This document shows positions 22,843 to 34,816 of a stretch of DNA of 64,000 nucleotides, piece after piece. The DNA lies in assembly GCA_030407085.1 (NCBI GenBank), contig CM059584.1, positions 141,474,001 to 141,538,000 on the forward strand. The letters are read 5' to 3'. This DNA comes from Trichopria drosophilae (lineage: Eukaryota > Arthropoda > Insecta > Hymenoptera > Diapriidae). The position numbers were made by a program, and so were the translations under genes. Each line of letters begins with the position of its first letter. Within the stretch, counting starts at the first letter, position 1. Below the pieces are notes generated by a model. The model was not told the origin of the DNA, ran no database searches, and was given only the letters and a program-made list of their open reading frames with translations.

Positions 22843-23553
22843 AAATGTTCGCTTTTGGTTCTTTTAAATTTGTCTAGGGAATGTTTGCAAACATTTCTAT
22901 TTTATTCTTGACAAAATTTAAGAAAACTGAATCTTGAGGTTTTTTGAGACTTTTTCGCGAAGAGAAAAACTGCACAATAAATACTATTCGGACAGAGAAT
23001 GTAAATAAGGTCTTGTGTGTTTTGTCATCAAACCATGAAAAAATGATAAGACGCATCCAAAATTTCTGAACATTTTGGAATGGTTTTCATTTTATAATGT
23101 GATGAGCTTCATCCTATTAATACGATCTTTAATTTCTGTTAAGGTCAAAAAAGTGTTTCGTAAACTTATCCCATTAACAAACTATTATTTATTTCAGATA
23201 AATACCCATAAAAACAGATAAATACAGTTTTTCTGTTTCCTATTGAATTAGTTCTCAACAAAAATTATTATTAATCAAAAAACAATAAAAAGTTATATAA
23301 TATACGTTATATATTGCCTAAGAATCGATTTCCTAACATAAAATTGACTAAAGTTGACTTATACAAGTTCTCCGAATTATTTGGATACTCATTCTCTATA
23401 TAGATTTCAAGATAGTGTTTGATATCAAATTATAACTTTATTTGATCGTGTTTTGAAATATGTTGTATTTTATTTACAGTTTCAATTCCATATTCAAAAC
23501 AGATTTTTGTAAAATATCAGCTTTTACATTTTTTGTTTAAATAAATTATTTCA
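22843..23553. other. No gene seen
   Basis: AT-rich. The palindrome TGTTTGCAAACA is at about 22882. Confidence 0.5.
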
Positions 23554-23555
23554 TA

Positions 23556-23749
23556 CACTGAGAAAGAAAAGTTCTATTTTCAAGTAAATAATTTATTCGA
23601 ATAGCGGTAAGTAAATGTTTACTTGAATTAAGAAAATATTGTCTTATGTTTAGTAAATTTAATCAAATATGCTGTTTAATTCAAGTAAAAGTTTACTTTC
23701 TACTATTCAAATAAATATTTACTTAAATATAGCTTTTTTTCTGTCAGTG
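23556..23749. mobile_element. Palindromic MITE with CACTGA/TCAGTG ends and TA flanks, 194 bp
   Basis: The left end CACTGAGAAAGAAAAG and the right end (reverse complement CACTGACAGAAAAAAAG) are immediately flanked by TA on both sides. Most of the element is a palindrome: TCAAGTAAATA, TTCGAATAG, AAGTAAA and TTTACTTGAATTAA recur in inverted order. TA flanks fit Tc1/mariner-type integration, but the family is not proved. There is no coding capacity. Confidence 0.8.
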
Positions 23750-24889
23750 TACATTTTCCCAAATTTATTAATATTTCAGAGTTGTTATTAGGCGTTGTTA
23801 TTAGTAAAACTTAAAAGTAATCTTATGTGTTACATTTTTTATTTACCTTTTCCTAAAAATATTCTTATTAACATATTAATAAATTTTATATATTTATATC
23901 ACATACCGTACATTGAAAATGGTTTATACATTTCGTTCACGAATTCGGTTCTCCTGTTTTCGAGGTTTCCCCAAGAGAGAAGCTTTAAATTCTTTTTCCT
24001 AACGGAATCCTTCTTATGACCAAGCAATTTCAACAAATTGAACATTTTTTTAAAAGATTAGTTTATTTTTAAAACAAACCATTCTTCAAACAGCGGTTAA
24101 GATCTGTCTGTATGATATATACAGGTTTATCTTCTCATTTTTGCGGAGCTGCATTAACCAACCCAGCAGAGATCTTCAAATTCTAACGAAACAAATAAAC
24201 GTTCAGTATTAAATCCTTTGGGTTTACTGATAGGTGAGATCTGCTTAGTCGATACCGAGTTAAAATTATTTTGTAACAAAATATTTCTGTTAGTTAGTTA
24301 GTTCTAAAAACACACGGTTATTTAGAAAATAAGTCTAAATGCGTTTTTTCACTTAACAAAATTATTAATTGATAAAGCGAACGTTTCTATGTACTAAAAA
24401 GAAGAAAAATAATAAGAAATCAAATAAAGTTAAAATTACCACTCGAAAAATCACAGTGATATAAATTCGTTGAAAATTTAAGTGTAATTAGATAAAAGTA
24501 CTGCGACAAACGTAAAAAACTAGCCATGATTAGATACAGCAAAGATTCAAAAATTAATAAAATGCAACATTTCAATTTTTAAAAATTTATATAGAGCGCT
24601 TGAAACAGAATATTAAGAAATTGTACCCAAATTTTTGGCAATTACCTAATTATCACCTTGCAGAGGTTCAATCAACTGTTCGTTAGTAGCTTGATATTTT
24701 AATACTAGTTGGTATTCTAAATCCAATAAAAAGATTGGGAGCACAAATTTCATGTAACAAATTTTTTTAAAGAATTTCAAAATCTTGTCAATATAATAGA
24801 TTTTTTGTTTACTGTATAAAACCGATGATTTAAATCATAACTCTCCTTGACAGCTTATTAATACAACCAATCAATCCGTTGTTCTTCAG
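23750..24889. other. No gene seen
   Basis: AT-rich. A 74-codon frame at 23795-24019 is F/L/I-rich and unsupported. Confidence 0.5.
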
Positions 24890-25235
24890 TTTCGAAATCA
24901 TTCGAAAATCCCGATTTCAATAACTATTGTTCGTAGGTTTTGACGACTCGGCAAAGTTTTCTCGCTTGGAAATCTGTCGAGAAATCTCGCAAAGAGAATT
25001 ATCTGCAAGATTATTGCCAAGCCTCGCTGCGTTTTTCCGAATGTCCAAAAACACACTTCGAAATTCTGGAAAACGTTCCGATCTAAGCTTTCCGGTATTT
25101 CAACCACATCGTGCAGGTATGAATTACATCCCGAATTTTGACGAATATCCAACGATGATGACTAAGAGAATATATTTGTACCAAACTCGTCTTTATAAAC
25201 GATTCGTCACTTTGGCGCCATAATGAATAGGATTA
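24890..25235. other. CpG island with opposed open frames, candidate conserved noncoding DNA
   Basis: GC-richer than its flanks. Frames of 98 codons (plus, 24927-25223) and 84 codons (minus, 24898-25152) overlap. GTGCAGGTATGA at about 25114 resembles a splice donor, but no acceptor is obvious upstream. Neither translation is recognised. Confidence 0.3.
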
Positions 25236-25679
25236 TGTCATACGGTAAGACACTAACCGCAAATTTTATGTTCAGTATAATAGGATGATATACAAAAAAA
25301 AGTAAAATTTTGAGGGTAAAAGAGTGAAAATTCGCTAGTCAACTTCAATGGTTGTGGATTTTTAAATTATATACTTAATCATGACAAGACTGAATAAAAA
25401 TTCTTCGGTTGCTCCTGTAGTATTTTCCCCGGTACTAAGCCTTGTTTATTTACCTAAGAAAACATAAGTAAATGGGATCTTTGTCCACTAATATTTTTTA
25501 AGGCGATGCATGCAAAGTGCACTTTGTGTTTTGCGGACAAGACAAGACTAAACACCATCATCACTAAATACAGTAAACATCTGTATATTATCATCTTTTA
25601 TCGCATTTTCTCTCAAATTTGAGATGAGCGACCGGTTGTAATCAAACAGTCGGAAAATATTATTTCACTTAATATTTTC
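25236..25679. other. No gene seen
   Basis: AT-rich; nothing was recognised. Confidence 0.5.
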
Positions 25680-26020
25680 ATAAGGACTCTAAACCGAACT
25701 GCCTACATCGCATGAAGATAAACGTCGAGATATGCTGGAGATGAGTGGTAAACACAGGTCCAACACGTGACGAATGTCAGACGTCGATGATTTGTGAAAA
25801 GTTCAAAAAAAAGAATGGCGGAAATTTGCAAAACTTAAATATAAAAGTGGCAACAGGGCCACTATATAACTCCAAGGCAAGAATTGTCTCAGTGGATTCT
25901 ATGCACGTCTTTGACCGTTCGAATAACGACATTCCTGAAGCTCTAGGTAAACCTCCTTCTCGTTCCTTTACTTGGACATTCACGTCGAATGGGTTTTACC
26001 ACGGACTGGTTTAACATTGC
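25680..26020. other. GC-balanced island with an 89-codon plus frame, unidentified
   Basis: CpGs and balanced composition run from 25680 to 26014. A plus frame (25745-26014, GTG start) gives a varied translation without a recognised domain, and a 68-codon minus frame overlaps it. Candidate conserved noncoding element or short exon. Confidence 0.3.
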
Positions 26021-26336
26021 CCTTATTGCAATTTTTATTTTTTAGAAATGTTACGGCCCCTACCGAATGGCAATTCTATGACTCAGAACCTACGTCGAAA
26101 ATTGAAAGGGGAAAACCGATAAAACATAGTAAATAAAAATATTGGAGAAACTGCCTTGAAAAAATCGACGACAGATTCAATAACCACAAGAGAATTGAAA
26201 GAAAAGTATTAAAAAGAACTATTTTTATTAGTTAGGATAACTCTGTTGAAGTTTGTGGAACTATTTTTATTTTAGCCAAAAATTAGTAGTTCACTTGACG
26301 TAAATATTGAATATCAAGAAATGTTATACTTTGCAA
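26021..26336. other. No gene seen
   Basis: AT-rich; nothing was recognised. Confidence 0.5.
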
Positions 26337-26564
26337 TACACGCAAAAAAGGATCCTCCATTTACTAGGAAATTTGACTACTTGTTAACTACTCAACATAC
26401 TTCAATAGCACGTTACAAGTGAGCATTAAACATGTAATTCCTCTAACAATATTTTTAGTTTATTTAATTCCTTTGACTTTTTACATAAAAATCCATTGAG
26501 CACCTATTGAAACCCGTAGAGCAGTTAAAAAGTATTCAAATGTATTAAAAATGTTTGCAGTGTA
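26337..26564. mobile_element. Palindromic MITE, TACAC-GCAAA ends, about 228 bp
   Basis: The left end TACACGCAAAAAAGG and right end TTTGCAGTGTA are inverted, with TA at both outer edges. Inside, TTGACTACTTGTTAACTACTC and CTTCAATAGCACG on the left match the reverse complement of GAGCAGTTAAAAAGTATTCAA and GAGCACCTATTGAAAC on the right. The arms are moderately diverged. A 68-codon frame over its right end (26555-26761) is not credible as a gene. Confidence 0.7.
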
Positions 26565-28124
26565 CTCAATTTGTTAGATTGAAAATCTACAATGGTAAAC
26601 ATTTAACTATTGCATTAAAAAAGAACAAAGTGTTCACTCCTGTGGATCGATTTTTACTCCGAAAAATTTACATAATCATAACGCATATTGAAGGTTTCAG
26701 TAAAAAATACAGAATATTCACAATATTACATGCATTAGGTGAAGGTTTTATGTACTTTTGAGAAATGTTTCAAAAGGAAAAATTAAGTAACGAAACAGAA
26801 ATTTTCAGATTGCACAAATGACACGTATAAAAGTAATTGTAAAGTATATGAAGCAACGTGCATTGATCAAACCAAAGGTAACATGAAAACGAGATTCTAC
26901 GTAGTCAGGTAAAAATTTGAATAGATTTTGTAGAGGGTCCTACAGAGAAACTATGAATGAAAAAAATCGATTCTTCGTAGATGCTATCAAGGAATGTATA
27001 ATCTTTTTAAAAGAAATATGTAAGAAAAACATTTGCATATTAAAAAAAAGACCGAAAATGAAGAAATATACTATACATAAGTCTTAATTTTTATGAGAGT
27101 TAATTATTTAATACGTCAACAAAATTATAGGGATTATCTAGATTTTTAGTAAAACAATGTTTTGACTTAAGTTTTATCCTGCGCTGAAAACCTCTCCTGA
27201 TTTTATATATCATTGCGTTACAGGTTAGCCTCGAATTATATTTTAAAATTTGTGGTTATATGGGAAAATAGTTTTATTCCATGGTAGTAGTTATTCAGAT
27301 AGGCGTCTACCTGCCAACGTAGCGCCAGTAATAATTCTTGTCGTCTTAAATAAAATCTAGATAGCGCCTGCTTTTAATTTCTGCCTGGGAACGTAAATAA
27401 CCTTAGAAAAAACTATGTTGCTGTATTAGCAAAAGAAATAATCACGTCCTTAAATTTCAGTACATTCAAAAGTTTAGAAATAACGCATCGAAAAATGAAT
27501 AAGAAATATAAGAAAAATTATAATTGTACATCTCGAAATGGTATATAATATTAGAGGTTGTCGAAACATTAACAAATCAAATGTTAGTTTTTATTTATAT
27601 TGACATTTATTAAATTTTCGACGGTCGTTCTGAATCAGCAATTTAGAATTCAGTCAAACGAATTCGTAATTACCGACTCCAAACAATTTTTGAAAATCGT
27701 TTAGATGTTGTAAGCATTTAAATGATCTTTAAGAAGTGTTATACGTTGGTTTTAAGAGCTGATGCTGACACAAGTAGAAAAGTGTTCGTATTTCAGAGAC
27801 TTTACTATTGCTATAAAATAACTAATTTCATTGAAAATTAATTCCTGATCAGTATAAATTCTATTTCTCTTCGTTTCAATTATCACAATTAATTAATTCT
27901 GGATAAATGTTTTATGCAATATTTTTTATAAATAATAATAATCGATACATCCATAGTTTTGCTTCTTAAATATAAGAAGTTATTTGAAAACAATTTTCGA
28001 TTGCCACAATTATGAATGCTGGAACATTCGTCTGGATTTTTTTGTTTTGTTTTAAAAACAAAATTCTTTATACATATATCATCATATAAATAGCTATAGG
28101 TTTAATTTTTTAATTCGAACGCCA
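26565..28124. other. No gene seen
   Basis: AT-rich. A small GC patch, GCGTCTACCTGCCAACGTAGCG, at about 27303 has no assigned function. Confidence 0.5.
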
Positions 28125-28720
28125 CCAAGTGTCTCGAGAAGAAAATCAGATTTCAAAACTGTGGATCGCTTTACCAAAGAAAAAATGATCCGACGTAAGA
28201 TAAATCTAAGATCTCGTCCATAAGACCTCTTCAAGATTAATATTTTAAGAAGGCATAAGTAAGACTAAAAGCTTATTTTTCAGGTTATCACAATGACAAC
28301 AAGACCCTTTAGGTATTTATCAAGATCTTTGAAAAGACCTTTGAAACACATATTTAAGAGGTATCTACGGTTTGAGTAATTTTCAGCATTACAAAATACT
28401 TTATCAAAAGGTAATTTTGGAATATTACAAAATAATTATAAATACATTGACACCTTGGGTCCAGATCTTTTATTCTGATAAGTACCGCAAACGAAACAAA
28501 ACACCTATATGTAATAAATATTGACTATAACAATTAGCATTATGTTTCTTATGTGCACCCGTAGAGTCATTAACAGATAATTGAGTAATCGCTTGACGAC
28601 TCTGGTAATTACGAAGTTTAATGGTGTGATTAACGATAAGACATGTTACAAAGTCTGACGTGGATGCCACGTAAGATTTTCGCTTGCAATGCACATTCTA
28701 TGATATCTCGCACTCGAATT
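28125..28720. other. Two balanced-composition islands, candidate conserved noncoding DNA
   Basis: Islands at about 28125-28335 and 28450-28700. The second includes TAATTAC, TGATTAACG and CATTAACAG, compatible with homeodomain sites, plus GACGTGGATGCCACGT. A 74-codon minus frame (28470-28694) is unrecognised. Confidence 0.3.
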
Positions 28721-29579
28721 TTCTCAATTGAAAAGAAAGTATTTAAAACGAATGTCGAGCTAAAGCTATTTTTGCGTAATCATCGAACTTTTATCTTCTA
28801 ATAAAATTCTCTTCGCTCAAGAATAAAGAAATATTTTAAACCAAGCAATGTATAGTCGATATTAGTAAAATTGATTTTTTGCAATGTAAATAAAAAGTGA
28901 CATGTAACTAGGAAACGACAAAATTCGTGAATTAACTAAAAAATAATTTCATTGTATTTCCCAATCAGCACATGTACGTCCATTGGACGTCCAATGTACG
29001 TACGCTATGTCCAGAACGAACTTCCACTGGACGTCTATATTGTACATTTGGGACGTCCATTGTACGTCCATGGTACGTCCAGAGGAGAGAGAGGTGTACA
29101 TCCAATGGACGTCCAGGCGTGTACGTACTCTGGGTGGAATTTGGACGTACTATGGACGAAGTGTGGCCATTAAATGGACGAAATAAGTGGTATATGGACG
29201 TCCAAAAGGCCTACGGCTGTGTGCGGAATATGGACTAAACATGGACGTACCGTGGATAAAATATTGTCCAGTGGGCGTCCATATGAGGTCCACTGAACGT
29301 CCATTATTATTCCACGGAATACGGAAAGTCCAAAATGTATGTACACTGGACCAAGAGTGGATGTTCGATGGACCATAACGGACGAAATACGTAACATATC
29401 AAGTTCATTCGACGTCCAAAATACGTTCAGTATTCTATAGACTATTAACGTCCAAATTATTTTACGTTCAATATTGTAACATTCCGCACGAAATATGGCC
29501 GTTCAGTGGTCCGAAAATGGACTTTAAGCGAACAAAATATACGTAATATAATATATCCAACGTATGTCCACTTCTGCGC

Positions 29580-29785
29580 TACGGGCCTCCAACGATACAC
29601 GCCAACAAATGCGACCGAAATTATCGAATTTCATGAATTTACGTAAACACGTAAAAACGTAAGGAGTACCGCGTGTAAATAGGAGCCCTAAAAGACAAAG
29701 GAGTTATTCACACCAGCGCGTCGTGGCGGCCATCTTGTACGCGCAGCGCCGCGCCGCATCTTCTTCGAAAAATGGAGGTGCCGCG
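29580..29785. other. GC-rich core of the GGACGTCC element
   Basis: The core holds GCGTCGTGGCGGCCATC and CGCGCAGCGCCGCGCC, the most CpG-dense bases in the window. GGCGGCCATCTTG at 29725-29737 fits the YY1/Pho consensus read on the minus strand (AAGATGGC). Its role is unknown; it could be a promoter-like or protein-binding centre. Confidence 0.4.
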
Positions 29786-30165
29786 GACGTCCACTTATGT
29801 ACGTACACTGGACTTCCACGTATGTATGTACACTGGGCGTCCATTATTCGTCCATAAAAATGCAAGCCCGAATGGTCGAAAAATGGAAGCACGGTTGACG
29901 TCCACTTAAGTGCGTACACTGGACGTCCAAGTATGTACGTACACTGGGCGTCCATTATTCGTCCATAAAAATGCAGGTCCGAATGGTCGAAAAATGGACG
30001 TACCGTGGACGTCCACATAAGTATGTACACTGGACGTCCAAGTATGTACGTACACTGGGCGTCCATTATTCGTCCATAAAAATGCAGGTCCGAATGGTCG
30101 AAAAATGGACGTACCGTGGACGTCCACATAAGTATGTACACTGGACGTCCAAGTATGTACGTACA
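29786..30165. repeat. 111-bp tandem array, about 3.4 units
   Basis: Units start with GACGTCCAC at 29786, 29897, 30008 and 30119. Units 2 and 3 differ at only three positions in 111. Unit 4 stops after about 47 bases, and unit 1 is more diverged. Because 111 is a multiple of three, the minus strand stays open for 162 codons (29704-30192) with a 37-residue period. That frame is a by-product of the array, not evidence of a gene. Confidence 0.9.
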
Positions 30166-30372
30166 TAGGACATACGATATACGTCCATACATTTATGGAC
30201 CTAATTTGGACGTAATATGTATGTCCGTTGGATGTTCAGAGATGGACGTACATATAACGTCCGGAGATGTACCTACATTGGACGTCCATTTACGTCCTTT
30301 TTTTCGTCCTGGACGTATGGATGTAACATGGGCGAAATATGTACGTCCACTGGACGTCCAGTGCTGACTGGG

Positions 30373-30810
30373 TTCTAGCTAAAGCATTTTAACAAAAGAA
30401 ACGAAATATATCTATTAAGGTTACGTATTAAGATCATAATTTTTGCGAAAAATATTAGTGCATTGTCATTTTCAATGTAATCTTGCAATTACATAATTAA
30501 TTACGACATTTGACTACAATACAAGTTAGCGATTATTTGACAGAAGGTACACGTCAACGTTTCTAATCTCTTGTTTCAGTTGTAACTACAAAAAAAAAAA
30601 GTTCGTGCGACGTGTAAATTTGACAGATAATGTCAAAGTCGCTAATGAAGCCCGAATGGAATTAAAATACATCAGGTTATCTCTCACACTGGCATTTAAT
30701 TCATTTCGTAAACTCATTTATATCTATTGTTTGAGGAAGCCACATCAGGCTGATCACAGGCCAGTCATTTTCAACGATAACAAATCAATGACACGAGGTT
30801 TTTAACGAAC
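30373..30810. other. No gene seen; small balanced patch
   Basis: AT-rich to about 30600 with an A11 run near 30590. Bases 30600-30805 are more balanced and have a 66-codon frame (GTG start) without recognised features. Possibly conserved noncoding DNA. Confidence 0.3.
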
Positions 30811-31402
30811 CCGTCATCTGATTACTTAGTATTTTAAGGATTCGAGAAAAAAGTGTTAAGAGAGACGCCGTTATTAATTGAGAATTAATTTCAGAAAAAT
30901 ATCTTACGAGACTATTTATTATACAATTACTTATTCTGAGACTTCTTTTATCACGAAAGAAAATGATCGTTTAAATTTATTTAAATTAAGAACAGCGATA
31001 ACTAATTTTATTTTTATTGCTCATTTTCTTTATTAGCAATTAAATCGATAATATTTTCGGAAATTTTAGACATTTAAACCTTGAATCCAAATCATTGAAT
31101 TTGCTTATTAATTTTATATTTTTGTAGTAATATTCTTTTATTTTTGTTACACAATTTTTGTATTACTTACTCCTTAATTTCTTTCCTTTTTATTTAAGTG
31201 CTCTTGATTTATTGCATGCAATATATTAAAATATTTATTTATATATTCGTAATTGTATTTAAATCTTGTTCTTTAAAACAAATTTACATAATCCATTATG
31301 GGAACAATGAGATTCATTCGACACATCTACATTTATCAATCCAAATGTGTAAAAAATGCATTCGTATATACTTTTACGCTTCCTTTGATGGTCAGATGTA
31401 AA
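30811..31402. other. No gene seen
   Basis: AT-rich; nothing was recognised. Confidence 0.5.
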
Positions 31403-31414
31403 TGACAGCTGTCA
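31403..31414. promoter_or_regulatory. Perfect palindrome TGACAGCTGTCA, candidate TALE-homeodomain site
   Basis: Twelve-base perfect palindrome made of two TGACAG half sites around a CAGCTG E-box. Homodimer sites of TGIF-type TALE homeodomain proteins have this form. A further TGACG and ATGTCA follow within 20 bp. The call is sequence-based only. Confidence 0.4.
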
Positions 31415-33359
31415 CCCTGACGTATGTCAAAAATGATTTCTACGAATTTTATAGTTAGCTGGAAACAAGAAATTACGTAAGAAACTAATGAATTTATATC
31501 TTTGTTAACTTATAACGATAATTATATTATTCACGCAGAAATTTGATATTATATTTCTACTTACGAATTGAATAACTTTAATAATAGATAAAAGTGTATA
31601 ACGACCATTTTTATCTCAGAAATTAATTCTTGAGATAGTAATTCTACTGTGGAATAGTTTGCAGTATTTAAAAACTTATTGATTGCAAAATTTCCGTGTG
31701 CAATTTATTTGTATACTATCAATTATTATACGTAAATTAGTTTTTTTAACCATAAATAGAACTTTATTGTATTCCAGTGCAATACTTCCGCCTTTGGTTG
31801 GAAATTTATGTAAATTCATTTGTTAAAATTTTAGGAAATTACTTATTAGTTTTAATGTTGTTTTGAGTCTTTTCAAACAATTTTAAGAATTTTGTGTATT
31901 TGAGGCATTACATGGTCAAAAAATGTCAACATAAATTTAATCTCGCAATTTAAATCCACTTGAGAAGATTGGCATAATCTAGAAGGACGAGTAGATTATC
32001 ATTGCTTTGTGGTATTTCATTAAAAAACACCAAGTATAATTTAGTCCTTTAATTTCTGTTCGAATGTCGGTGAAACCTGCTGTATTAAGCGAAAATATAA
32101 AATTCGTAGATTCTATTGTGATTAGAAGATGTAAAATATGCTTTCATAATTCTGTGTTTCCATAAGTTTTATGATAAAAAATGGTGGAAAAATTGAATTG
32201 ATATTATAGTTTCTCTTGATATTAAGGCGTCATTTTTGTCACATTAATAAATAATAATTTACAAACTATGTACCCGCGATTATGATCTAAATTTGTTTGT
32301 ATTAATTAAAGCACCCTTTGAGATATAAGGCACTTTTAAAATAAAATATATGCATTATGTTGATTTACTTTAAATAATTATATGCTTTTATATATAAATA
32401 TATATAAATGTAATCGTACGTACATGTAATGAACAAAGGGTGCACTGAGCCATTCGTGCTAACCGAATTCTAGATTTAATTAGCAGATATTCCCTTAGTG
32501 TATAATAGATTTTTATCTGTTCCTTATATACACACATAAGTACATACCATCTAATTTCTTACTAATGTAAGGGTAACGATAAAATTAATTCGATTGGTTT
32601 TACCCATCCGTAACTATATTCTTTTCGTTGGTAAATACTTAAAACTGAAATGTTTAAACAAAATATTGCGAGTAGTTTTAAGGTTAGAAAGAATTGTTAA
32701 CATCTTCAGCAGTGTATATTTACTATTTTAATCATTTTTATCCGCTAGTAGAATATATAGTAGCTCATATACATACGGAGAAAAAATGACAGAAAGGATA
32801 GTCAATCAAACTATCTTATATGTGTAAAAATCGGAATAATAAATAATGGTTTCATTAATTATTTCTGCAGTAAACAAGACAATTATATTTTTTTATTTAC
32901 TATATGTCGTATAATGTTTATGTTATTATTTAAGTAAACTGAAATTGGATATTTAAAAATTTTCTTATGCACAACAAAAGTTATAAGACACCAACATGGT
33001 TACGCTTTATTACACTTATTGAATAACTAAATATTTTATTTATAAAGGATTCGAAACTGAATAAAATCGAAATGTTACTACCAACACTTATAAACGGATC
33101 ATTAAATTCCCAGTGGGTTTATTGGTATGTTTATTCGGTGAGAGTTTAGCGTTTTCACTTTATGCATTTTAGACAGATGAATTGTGTTATTTGCGGATCA
33201 AAATTGTACACATATTTAAGACGTGAATATAACAATTTCACTTATTTCGATTATTTACATTCACAGAGCAAAAAAATTACAAAATTTATGTCGAGATATA
33301 AAAACGGCATTTGTTGACAATTAAATTAAGAAGTACTGTTGGGTTGATACGGCTATTCT
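31415..33359. other. No gene seen; AT-rich
   Basis: No frame over 67 codons and no inverted repeat was recognised. ATTTCTGCAGTAAACAAGACAA at about 32862 nearly matches 47330-47352, a short dispersed similarity. Confidence 0.5.
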
Positions 33360-33720
33360 AGTTATTGTCCACGCCTACATAGTTTTCCACATTGTGAGGT
33401 CCAGTAGACACATCCCATCTTTACTACAGATCCATTGTGCCCCACTCTACGCCCTTATCGTGGAAATCACTGGCTCTCAGAATTTCACTTTCTCTAGGTC
33501 ATCAACGAAGGTTTTCGATTTGTGCATTTTCCAGTGAAAATCGTTGTAAAAGTCTCATTGGTCGAGAGTATGCAGCTCACATTGGTATCCGTCCCACTTC
33601 TCCTTCATTTCCAGTTTGATTTTCCACTTGCCTCTGTGGAGCAACGGATTAAAGAGGGGGCAAGGTGCAGCCCTACGATTTCAGCAACCCACAGATCACA
33701 TATGTCACAACAAAATATTT
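33360..33720. other. GC-balanced island, candidate conserved noncoding DNA
   Basis: Balanced composition with CCACTCTACGCCC, GCAACGGATTAAAGAGGGGGC and GTGCAGCCCTACG. GGATTA is a possible bicoid/Otx-type homeodomain core. Two overlapping frames (60 and 75 codons) give no recognised product. Confidence 0.3.
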
Positions 33721-34384
33721 ACTGTTTGATTGGATTATTAGTAAAGTAGTGAAAATAAAATGATTTCCGTTAATAGTTTATGGAAATTTTGAAAATGTTT
33801 TTTCATTACAAATCCTTACGCTTAACATTTCTTTGGAACTGCTGTCGTTTACCGTAAATATCTCTCGATATAAATAAGATTTTTTCAAGATGGCGTCTAC
33901 TATATACCCAATCGCCAATAGTTACTAGGGTTTTATCCATAATCAAAAGGTAAAATATAATTTATGTAACATGGGCCTAATTAGTGATCTCTTTATTTTT
34001 ATTCTAACTATAATATTAACTATAATACTCGTTTCGCTCGCGCAACAAATTTCGCCCTTTTTGTATACGATATTTTTTAATACGATAGACTTGGGGCTCG
34101 ATAATTTGCGACCGATGATTTCACGGTAGAGCGCAAAATCGAGTTCCACTCCGGAGTATTAAAAATACTCAGAGTTAAGCTGCACTTTAAACATACTGTA
34201 GCAGAAGGTAACATTTTCCATCGCGGTCCAACAAATTTTAGAAGAAAGTCAAATTTAAAAAACAATGAAATGCTGAAAGCATTCAGCCTATATTAATACA
34301 ATTAAAACGATTGATGCGGTTATTAATTAACTATTGTTGTTGGTACTGTTGTTATTACTACTATTACTGTTTTTGTGACTGTTA
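33721..34384. other. No gene seen; CpG-containing repeat-like stretch
   Basis: Bases about 34028-34230 contain CGTTTCGCTCGCGC and CTTGGGGCTCG and have opposed frames of 62 and 68 codons; probably a repeat fragment. A degenerate ACT/GTT trinucleotide stretch precedes the MITE at 34336-34384. Confidence 0.35.
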
Positions 34385-34565
34385 TACTGAGACAATTTTC
34401 CTTGCAAAAAGTCCCATATCGCCTGCTTTCAGTGGGACATACTCATAAAATTCAGATATTTTATACATGATTGTGAAAAAAATCCCATACTGGAAAGGGA
34501 ATTTTTGTATAAGTATTCTAATTATTTCTGCATGGGAATTTTTCAAAGGAAAATTTTGTCAGTGT
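34385..34565. mobile_element. MITE with YACTGA ends and GGGAATTTTT motif, about 181 bp
   Basis: The left end TACTGAGACAATTTTCCTTG mirrors the right end (reverse complement CACTGACAAAATTTTCC). Further in, AAAAAGTCCCAT on the left matches AAAAATTCCCAT from the right. The centre repeats the CCCATACTGG theme. It resembles the element at 58471-58639 in its ends and in the AATTCCCA block. No coding capacity. Confidence 0.7.
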
Positions 34566-34816
34566 GATATTGAAGAATTGCAGTTACCAACGCTATAGCT
34601 TTCTATGAACTTTTTAAAATTTGAGAGCTTGTTGTATATTTAATGATTTTCCAGGCAGACATCACCAAAAACGTGGACTGATACATCAGTCAAATATATT
34701 AAATTAAACAATAAATCTTATTCAATTGGATTTATTCCGGAAATAAATATTAATTATTTTTTTCAAATTTCCGTAAAATAAAAAATGTTCCTTCTAAATA
34801 ATTAAAGCTCATTTTT
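34566..34816. other. No gene seen
   Basis: AT-rich; nothing was recognised. Confidence 0.5.

Larger units (their letters stand above)
28960..30372. mobile_element. 1.41-kb non-autonomous element bounded by CCCARTCAGCAC inverted repeats and filled with GGACGTCC palindromes
   Basis: CCCAATCAGCAC at 28960-28971 is mirrored by GTGCTGACTGGG at 30361-30372, and just inside each end lies ACGTCCA(T/C)TGGACGTCCA. Between them GGACGTCC and variants (TACGTCCA, GGGCGTCC, TGGACGTAC) occur every few tens of bases, in clear contrast to the AT-rich flanks. The centre (29580-29785) is GC-rich and mostly free of the motif. The right part contains a 111-bp tandem array. No transposase frame is present, and no target-site duplication is obvious at the edges. 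The superfamily is not assigned. Confidence 0.75.

Noticed and set aside
28952..29397. Several 60-88-codon frames on both strands rich in Trp, Tyr, Val and Arg
   Set aside because: They arise from repeated GGACGTCC and TACGTCC words in all frames.
29704..30192. 162-codon minus-strand frame with a 37-residue internal repeat, the longest open frame in the window
   Set aside because: It exists because a 111-bp tandem repeat keeps frame. It lies inside a noncoding repeat element, other frames over the array are open too, and no domain is present.
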